Below, in pieces: positions 50,929-54,688 of a stretch of DNA of 54,688 nt (position 1 is the stretch's first letter; each line of letters begins with the position of its first letter). Made by a program: the position numbers and the translations under genes. Source of the stretch: a virus; IMG/VR virus record IMGVR_UViG_3300042485_001890, positions 1 to 54,688 of that record; one strand, 5' to 3'. A model generated the notes under the pieces. It did not search any database and was not told the origin of the DNA. It was given only the letters and a program-made list of their open reading frames with translations.

Positions 50929-51153
50929 TTATCTTTCCTTTTTAACGCGGCCAATTCGGCTCGCCTTGTTCCAATCGTATTTAACGCCATCTGGGCACTT
51001 TCCATCTTTGATACTGTCTACACCAAATAATCCCACGATTTCAAATTCGCCACCTTGAATGGTAACGAACACATTTAATTCTTTGGCAAATGCCAGGGCC
51101 AAATCCAAATTGGCAAACTCTGTTGAGCTTTGTTTTTCTATTACTTTGTACAT
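50929..51153 (-). CDS. Small basic protein of unknown function (74 residues)
   Basis: The ATG at 51153 (MYKVIEKQSSTEFANLDLAL) is chosen because a longer frame would run back through the tRNA genes. The sequence has LAFAKELNVFVTIQGGEFEI and a basic C-terminus with NKASRIGRVKKER. It starts right after a perfect early promoter and precedes infA by 7 bases. Function unknown. Confidence 0.65.
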   Translation of the reverse strand: MYKVIEKQSSTEFANLDLALAFAKELNVFVTIQGGEFEIVGLFGVDSIKDGKCPDGVKYDWNKASRIGRVKKER

Positions 51154-51159
51154 ACGACT

Positions 51160-51188
51160 ATTATACTGCCTTTCTTTCAATTTGTCAA
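51160..51188 (-). promoter_or_regulatory. Perfect sigma70 consensus early promoter
   Basis: Minus strand TTGACA (51183-51188), 17-base spacer, TATAAT (51160-51165), upstream of the 50929-51153 gene and infA. It begins immediately after the tRNA-Thr gene. Confidence 0.9.
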
Positions 51189-51189
51189 G

Positions 51190-51263
51190 TGGTGCTCTAG
51201 CCAAGAATTGAACTTGGAATTCAGTCTTACCAAGACTGTGTAATACCATTTTACTACAAGAGC
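51190..51263 (-). tRNA. tRNA-Thr (anticodon GGT)
   Basis: Acceptor GCTCTTG pairs with CTAGAGC except for one T-T mismatch. The anticodon arm CAGTC-TTGGTAA-GACTG reads GGT, and the T arm is CCAAG-TTCAATT-CTTGG. A73 is followed by an encoded CCA. It is separated from tRNA-Arg by one base. Confidence 0.88.
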
Positions 51264-51264
51264 G

Positions 51265-51339
51265 TGGTCCGGCCAGCAGGAATCGAACCCACATTCGTGA
51301 GGTAGAAGCTCACTGTATTATCCATTATACTATGGCCAG
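51265..51339 (-). tRNA. tRNA-Arg (anticodon TCT)
   Basis: Acceptor CTGGCCA pairs with TGGCCGG. The D arm is GTATAATGGATAATAC, the anticodon arm GTGAG-CTTCTAC-CTCAC gives TCT, and the T arm GTGGG-TTCGATT-CCTGC is normal. CCA is encoded. Confidence 0.92.
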
Positions 51340-51341
51340 AT

Positions 51342-51383
51342 AAAGAAAAACCTCACCCTACAACTATGTTGTATTGGGTGAGG
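51342..51383 (-). terminator. Rho-independent terminator
   Basis: On the minus strand CCTCACCC and TACAAC pair with GTTGTA and GGGTGAGG, with a small bulge, and are followed by TTTTTCTTT. It closes the unit ending with the acetyltransferase-like gene and lies directly before tRNA-Arg, so the tRNAs would depend on readthrough or on processing. Confidence 0.82.
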
Positions 51384-51441
51384 CCGTGTTGTTGATGACA
51401 GACTACTTATCGCATTATACTCCGCCTGTCAGGGAGAGTTA

Positions 51442-51876
51442 TTATTTTACATCGTATTCGTAGTTTACTGTATTCAGATTCTCTCTGTAAACTCCAGCTC
51501 CATTTTTAGTATGAAACTTTTTAGCCATCTCAGTTTTTGGACTAAGTGTAACAAAACGAGTTATACTAGGAAATTGTTGTTGTATTTCTGCTACAGTTGC
51601 TCTCAGCAATTCTACACCAGCCCCCGGGGCATAACTCCAAATGGTATAGAAAATTGCCGCGGTTGGCACTTCCGTATCTTTGATCAAATCATTAACGTCT
51701 TCTGGAATGAAATCGTGTAAACTCACACACACCATAGCTCGAGGAATGTCATCAACTAGAGCACTTACAAACTTGTTCTTGCCTACCCTAAACTCTTTAG
51801 GCAACTCAGGGCGAACAGGATCATCCTTGATGTAGTCTAAGAGTGGGTCAGTGAGATTAGTGATAAAGGATAACAT
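51442..51876 (-). CDS. Conserved phage protein, possible GNAT acetyltransferase
   Basis: A 144-residue alpha/beta protein. KEFRVGKNKFVSALVDDIPR and AMVCVSLHDF look like paired strands, and APGAGVELLRATVAEIQQQF with TLSPKTEMAKKFHTKNGAG recalls the acyl-CoA loop and helix of GNAT enzymes. The match is moderate, so function is tentative. It follows the oxygenase gene at 51939 on the same strand and is closed by the terminator at 51342-51383. Confidence 0.55.
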   Translation of the reverse strand: MLSFITNLTDPLLDYIKDDPVRPELPKEFRVGKNKFVSALVDDIPRAMVCVSLHDFIPEDVNDLIKDTEVPTAAIFYTIWSYAPGAGVELLRATVAEIQQQFPSITRFVTLSPKTEMAKKFHTKNGAGVYRENLNTVNYEYDVK

Positions 51877-51938
51877 TTTTTTCTTTCAGTTTATATGCGT
51901 ACTTATCTCTTTTATGTAAAAAGTGTGTTACAATTTTA

Positions 51939-52517
51939 TTACGGTAAATATTCCACGTCAACTGCTAGAATAAATCTATAATCATTACTTTGAACTACAC
52001 CCGGTCGGTGCCATTGATTGCTAGGATACAACAACCAACTGTAATCACTAGGACGAACAAAAAACTTACCATCACCGTCGGGTCCATTAGGAGCCATTTC
52101 AGTTCCGCAGTAATCACGGTCTTTTACATCCTCGGGAATATGCAGATAAAATATACCACTTAACATCTTGGCATTTGGATTAGTAGGATGCCAATGATCG
52201 TGCCAAAGTTTTTCACGATCTTCTGCACCTTCTAGATTGGTCATAAATGACCAAGCCATCATGTTATTAACTTTTACTTCTCGTCCAAGATACATAAAAA
52301 CACTGAACAAGAAACTCATACGGTACTTTAACCATACAGCTTCGGGTCTTGCAAATATGTTTTCTTGAGTTTGATACTTTGGACTATTCTTAAAATAATT
52401 GCCCTCGGCAACAATATTTCTAATAATGCCTATGGCTTCTTTATTATCCTGCTCAGTGATTATTGAGCTGAAATCAAATTTTTGAAACGTAGAGTTTCTG
52501 TCAATAACTGTGTGCAT
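51939..52517 (-). CDS. 2-oxoglutarate/Fe(II) oxygenase-like protein (phage core type)
   Basis: A 192-residue jelly-roll protein. A His/Asp cluster, LWHDHWHPTN (H106, D107, H108, H110), supplies the proximal iron ligands, H170 in NQWHRPGVVQ the distal ligand and R181 in NDYRFILAVD the 2-oxoglutarate contact. KMLSGIFYLHIPEDV matches phage oxygenases of this type. It lies eight bases after tRNA-Gly and is outside the main oxygenase island, so it may be part of the phage core rather than of the accessory pathway. Confidence 0.7.
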   Translation of the reverse strand: MHTVIDRNSTFQKFDFSSIITEQDNKEAIGIIRNIVAEGNYFKNSPKYQTQENIFARPEAVWLKYRMSFLFSVFMYLGREVKVNNMMAWSFMTNLEGAEDREKLWHDHWHPTNPNAKMLSGIFYLHIPEDVKDRDYCGTEMAPNGPDGDGKFFVRPSDYSWLLYPSNQWHRPGVVQSNDYRFILAVDVEYLP

Positions 52518-52521
52518 AATT

Positions 52522-52595
52522 TGGAGCGGGGTAACAGAATCGAACTGTCAGCATTAGCTTGGAAGGCTAAGGTATTACCACTATACGAACCCCGC
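52522..52595 (-). tRNA. tRNA-Gly (anticodon TCC)
   Basis: Acceptor GCGGGGT pairs with ACCCCGC. The anticodon arm TTAGC-CTTCCAA-GCTAA gives TCC. The T arm contains ACAG-TTCGATT-CTGT. T73 is followed by an encoded CCA. Confidence 0.92.
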
Positions 52596-52609
52596 ATTGT
52601 TATTTCTAT

Positions 52610-52795
52610 TTATTCGTCGTCTTCTGGAGGGTTGGCCAAAGGTGAAGTTGAAGGCTTTTTCTTAGACCACATTGAATACGATTCCCCCTCAACTCTACCA
52701 CTTTGATTTGGTTTAAGTTGTTGCACCTGACCACCCTTGGCAAGGAATTCTTCTAGTGCCGCTTCAGTTGCTGCTTGATTTTCTGCTTTTGTCAT
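52610..52795 (-). CDS. Small phage protein of unknown function (61 residues)
   Basis: MTKAENQAATEAALEEFLAK begins a helical, polar protein, followed by GGQVQQLKPNQSGRVEG and a basic, Ser/Pro-rich tail ending NPPEDDE. The pattern 'EEFLAKGG..Q.L..' recurs in small proteins of T4-like phages. Function unknown. It lies between tRNA-Gly and tRNA-Pro on the same strand. Confidence 0.6.
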   Translation of the reverse strand: MTKAENQAATEAALEEFLAKGGQVQQLKPNQSGRVEGESYSMWSKKKPSTSPLANPPEDDE

Positions 52796-52814
52796 TGTTG
52801 CCTTTTATAAAAAT

Positions 52815-52891
52815 TGGTCGGAGTACAAGGATTCGAACCTTGGACCCCCTGGTCCCAAACCAGGTGCGCTACCAGACTGCGCCACACTCCG
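52815..52891 (-). tRNA. tRNA-Pro (anticodon TGG)
   Basis: Acceptor CGGAGTG pairs with TACTCCG. The anticodon arm CCTGG-TTTGGGA-CCAGG gives TGG. The T arm CAAGG-TTCGAAT-CCTTG is canonical, and CCA is encoded. Confidence 0.95.
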
Positions 52892-52893
52892 AA

Positions 52894-53043
52894 TTAACTG
52901 GGAATCATATGAGGAACATAGGGCACTGCTCTAGGACCATGTCGTTGTTGTAGAAGCTTCATTGCTTCTTGTGCTGTTTCTGCACCAACACGATCCTTAA
53001 ATTCTTTGCCGTTAACTCTAATTGTTGCTTCAAATAATTTCAT
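52894..53043 (-). CDS. Small unknown protein (49 residues)
   Basis: MKLFEATIRVNGKEFKDRVG, then AETAQEAMKLLQQRHGPRA and a Pro-rich end (VPYVPHMIPS). A beta-strand followed by a helix is predicted. It fits exactly between tRNA-fMet and tRNA-Pro and is in the same orientation. Similar small proteins occur in T4-like marine phages; function unknown. Confidence 0.6.
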   Translation of the reverse strand: MKLFEATIRVNGKEFKDRVGAETAQEAMKLLQQRHGPRAVPYVPHMIPS

Positions 53044-53048
53044 AATAT

Positions 53049-53127
53049 TGGTTGCGGGGGGAGGATTCGCACCTCCGATCTCCAGCTTATGAGACTGGCG
53101 GGGACGACTAGACTCCCCTACCCCGCG
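53049..53127 (-). tRNA. Initiator-like tRNA-Met (CAT), CCA encoded
   Basis: The ends match bacterial initiator tRNA: 5' CGCGGGG and 3' CCCCGCA followed by A-CCA, giving the C1-A72 mismatch that marks fMet tRNA. The anticodon arm CCAGT-CTCATAA-GCTGG reads CAT with the usual initiator loop. The D-stem purine-pyrimidine pair at 11-24 is also initiator-like. Two differences are notable: the three G-C pairs next to the anticodon loop are missing, and the T loop reads TGCGAAT instead of TTCGAAT while the D loop lacks the GG pair (CTAGTCG). Confidence 0.88.
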
Positions 53128-53341
53128 GTAATTAGTGTCTAGCTACTCACACCACATGAGCCCTAGACTGAGCGGTTACTCTGTCCATAACATTTATTCT
53201 TCTGGAAAGGTGTTAAACCTCACCCTAGGCAGTTTCCAGTATCCCCCAACAGGGACTGTAAGGTCAGGTCCTAGTGTACCCCCTGGTCTATCGTTACAGG
53301 GACGCTATTTCGTTAACGTAGAAATAGTAAGACGGGGTCTG
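53128..53341 (-). ncRNA. Structured intergenic segment, candidate non-coding RNA
   Basis: The 214 bases between the gene ending at 53342 and the initiator-like tRNA hold a series of inverted repeats. These are CTATTTC (53305-53311) with GAAATAG (53321-53327), and CTGGAAA (53202-53208) with TTTCCAG (53233-53239) enclosing GGTG...CACC. GTCTAG (53137-53142) with CTAGAC (53163-53168) encloses CTCA...TGAG. Smaller hairpins (CCCTG...CAGGG) also occur. No open frame, tRNA, tmRNA, RNase P or 6S feature is recognisable. The strand is assumed from the neighbouring genes. Confidence 0.5.
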
Positions 53342-53914
53342 TTAGATCAGGCCTTCCGATTGTAGTGTTGCCACTACTTCTTCACTGAGTGGAATCTCTG
53401 TTTTGATATTCAACTCAAGAACTTCATCGTTGATCTTCTGCTTCTGTTTTTTGAGATTTTTAATCTCTGCACCGATGGCATTTAGCTGTTCGTGACCAAT
53501 CACGTTGGTAGACACAGTGTCACTGAATCCGTAGATACGACTACGGCTAGTCTCACTCTTGTCGTTACGAATCTTGTCCAACTTTCCGTTGATCACCTCA
53601 AGATTAATCACAGGATCTACTACGAGATCTTCAAGTTGACCAATTCGTTTGTCCACAAAGGCAGCAGTGGCCAATTTTAAATCAATGCCGCTTTGTGCGT
53701 TGGCACTGCCCACAAGACCACGAATGTTATACAGGGCCAGCAATAGACGTTGTCTACGACTGTCGTTGTTAAACAGTGTATCGTTGGCATTCTTTAGTTC
53801 TTGGGCCACATCTTGAAATTCATTGAGATCAATCGATGTCGCAATTTTAATGCCCTTGATCGCATCATTGATGCTGTTTTGTAGGGCACTGGCTTTTCTA
53901 AGTGAAATATTCAT
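53342..53914 (-). CDS. Coiled-coil-rich phage protein of unknown function
   Basis: A 190-residue mostly helical protein: LRKASALQNSINDAIKGIKI, SRRQRLLLALYNIRGLVGSA, then SRSRIYGFSDTVSTNVIGH in the middle and a charged helix EIKNLKKQKQKINDEVLELN near the end. It overlaps the rpoZ gene by 17 bases. A structural or regulatory role is possible, but none is assigned. Confidence 0.65.
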   Translation of the reverse strand: MNISLRKASALQNSINDAIKGIKIATSIDLNEFQDVAQELKNANDTLFNNDSRRQRLLLALYNIRGLVGSANAQSGIDLKLATAAFVDKRIGQLEDLVVDPVINLEVINGKLDKIRNDKSETSRSRIYGFSDTVSTNVIGHEQLNAIGAEIKNLKKQKQKINDEVLELNIKTEIPLSEEVVATLQSEGLI

Positions 53915-54143
53915 CTCTTTGTCCTTTACGTTTTTTTGGAATCTTGTTTAAATAATCTTTAAAGGTATACTTGCCTTCTTCGATTTCTCGAAGTGCTGTA
54001 GAAATAAATGTTTTTCCTGCTTCGGCTACTCGTGGCGCTGACCCGTTTTTTAACTCTCGGGCTCGTTGGCTAGCCACCAATACCAGATCGAATCTATTTC
54101 CGATTTGTTCTACTGCTAGTTCTGATGTTAATCTCTGTGTCAT
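53898..54143 (-). CDS. rpoZ: RNA polymerase omega subunit (RpoZ-like)
   Basis: An 81-residue protein matching bacterial omega: MTQRLTSELAVEQIGNRFDL followed by VLVASQRARELKNGS, with a C-terminal TALREIEEGKYTFKDYL. The GNRFDLVLVA.RAR.L core and ALREIEEG end are diagnostic. Omega binds the beta-prime subunit and in bacteria contributes to assembly and ppGpp response. A phage copy could displace the host subunit and alter polymerase assembly or stringent control. It lies downstream of a perfect early promoter and overlaps the coiled-coil gene, so it is made early. Confidence 0.9.
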   Translation of the reverse strand: MTQRLTSELAVEQIGNRFDLVLVASQRARELKNGSAPRVAEAGKTFISTALREIEEGKYTFKDYLNKIPKKRKGQRDEYFT

Positions 54144-54178
54144 ATTTTTCCTAGGTTAAATGACGGGTCCATGAAAGG

Positions 54179-54385
54179 TCAAGTAAAAGACTGGACAATA
54201 TACAATGAAGAGTTGTAATCTTCGTTGACAATGATCAATATGCAATCCACAGAGGTCACTATATTTCCGGTAATCAATAAACAAATATCTTTTGGGGCCG
54301 GAACACCGTGACACGAATACTTTTTCAGAGTATTTGGAGTTAAGTTCCATTTGGCATGAAGCCAAACAGTGGTGTCTTCTCTCAT
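54179..54385 (-). CDS. Small protein of unknown function (68 residues)
   Basis: MREDTTVWLHAKWNLTPNTL begins a small protein with a hydrophobic stretch CLLITGNIVTSVDCILIIVN. It is the first frame after the perfect promoter at 54430-54458, with an AAAGG tract upstream. A frame overlapping it (54156-54365) is less convincing. No homologue is recognised. Confidence 0.45.
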   Translation of the reverse strand: MREDTTVWLHAKWNLTPNTLKKYSCHGVPAPKDICLLITGNIVTSVDCILIIVNEDYNSSLYIVQSFT

Positions 54386-54429
54386 CTACCTTTCACTTCG
54401 CCGATTGTCTATTGCTAGACAACAAAACT

Positions 54430-54458
54430 ATTATAGCACTATACAAGATGTTTGTCAA
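54430..54458 (-). promoter_or_regulatory. Perfect sigma70 consensus early promoter
   Basis: Minus strand TTGACA (54453-54458), 17-base spacer, TATAAT (54430-54435). It drives the 54179-54385 gene, rpoZ and probably the tRNA block down to the terminator at 51342. Confidence 0.9.
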
Positions 54459-54474
54459 CATCTTTTGACTATCT

Positions 54475-54548
54475 TGGTGCCCCATGACAGAATCGAACTG
54501 CCATCACCTGATTACAAAACAGGTGTTCTACCATTAAACTAATAGGGC
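54475..54548 (-). tRNA. tRNA-Thr (anticodon TGT)
   Basis: Acceptor GCCCTAT pairs with ATGGGGC. The anticodon loop TTTGTAA gives TGT, with one mismatch in the top of the stem. The T arm contains GCAG-TTCGATT-CTGTC, and A73 is followed by an encoded CCA. Confidence 0.9.
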
Positions 54549-54562
54549 CTAATATTATATTT

Positions 54563-54638
54563 TGGTGGAGGATAACGGATTCGAACCGTTTGCTCCTGGT
54601 TGCAAACCAGGTGTGTTAGCCAAGTATACCAATCCCCC
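54563..54638 (-). tRNA. tRNA-Ala (anticodon TGC)
   Basis: Acceptor GGGGGAT pairs with ATCCTCC and keeps the G3-U70 pair, the identity element of alanine tRNA. The anticodon arm CCTGG-TTTGCAA-CCAGG gives TGC. CCA is encoded. Confidence 0.93.
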
Positions 54639-54644
54639 ACATTA

Positions 54645-54688
54645 TCACTTACCTTCGTTGAGTTTATACTCTTCGAGTTTTTCTTTAA
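54645..54688 (-). CDS. C-terminal end of a gene cut by the window edge
   Basis: The last codons of a minus-strand frame read KEKLEEYKLNEGK and stop. Only about 13 residues are inside the window, so no product can be named. It ends 6 bases before the tRNA-Ala gene. Confidence 0.35.
   Translation of the reverse strand, partial: KEKLEEYKLNEGK

Noticed and set aside
50929-51294. Longer 121-residue reading of the gene upstream of infA
   Set aside because: It would run through two good tRNA genes; the ATG at 51153 follows a perfect promoter and gives a sensible protein.
51414-51419. TATAAT box before the terminator and tRNA-Arg as a tRNA promoter
   Set aside because: No acceptable -35 at a suitable distance, so it was not listed as a promoter.
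53128-53341. tmRNA, RNase P RNA, 6S RNA, hammerhead or group I intron
   Set aside because: None of the conserved cores could be found by eye, so the segment is left as an unassigned structured RNA.
53135-53365. Plus-strand 76-residue frame across the structured segment
   Set aside because: It starts in palindromic sequence, shows no protein-like composition and overlaps the end of a minus-strand gene.

Overview
The window is part of a large, tailed, T4-like (myovirus-type) phage genome, probably from a marine phage. Evidence: tail-fibre genes whose products start with a repeated 'INIG..GNDGTGD' motif, a dense minus-strand layout with start/stop overlaps, TATAAATA-type late promoters beside perfect TTGACA-N17-TATAAT early promoters, eight tRNA genes that all encode CCA, and phage auxiliary genes (thyX, queD, uvsE, kdsA). 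The host is not settled. KdsA and glycosyltransferases point to a Gram-negative host with Kdo-type LPS, and an alphaproteobacterium such as SAR11 is possible but unproven.

Layout. 1-20.8 kb: virion adhesin genes (Ig-like, LamG-like, YadA-head-like and C1q-like modules, a 2479-residue fibre, and a fibre ending in a Hint/intein-like domain) with a small HAD protein inserted. 20.9-22.4 kb: zinc-ribbon protein, IscA, IscU and Fe-superoxide dismutase. 22.4-27.1 kb: Ala/Pro/Lys-rich protein, UvsE, DUF2693-like protein, glycosyltransferase, KdsA, small membrane protein, QueD-like protein and a DUF115-like protein. 27.1-29.1 kb: two paralogous structural proteins. 29.2-34.2 kb: early-type unknowns, ThyX and a histone-like protein. 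34.2-35.8 kb: an unusually long tRNA and another fibre. 35.9-49.3 kb: an AT-rich accessory island. 49.4-54.7 kb: host-takeover and tRNA region with IF-1, RNA polymerase omega, seven tRNAs including an initiator-like tRNA-Met, and a structured RNA segment.

The most unusual part is the 35.9-49.3 kb island. It encodes six distinct membrane di-iron fatty-acid-desaturase-like proteins, a complete Rieske non-heme iron oxygenase, four 2-oxoglutarate/Fe(II) oxygenase-like proteins, a PLP aminotransferase-like protein, an ATP-grasp ligase, a PP-loop ATP pyrophosphatase without a glutaminase domain, a PAPS sulfotransferase-like protein and two possible GNAT proteins. Together they look like a phage-borne biosynthetic pathway for an oxidised, possibly amide-linked and sulfated lipid or amino-acid product. 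The product is unknown. Most of the island enzymes need iron, so the phage IscU/IscA/SodB set may support them.

In the last 5 kb, IF-1, an initiator-like tRNA and omega suggest intervention in both translation initiation and transcription. No gene-free stretch exceeds about 300 bases; the longest is the structured segment 53128-53341.
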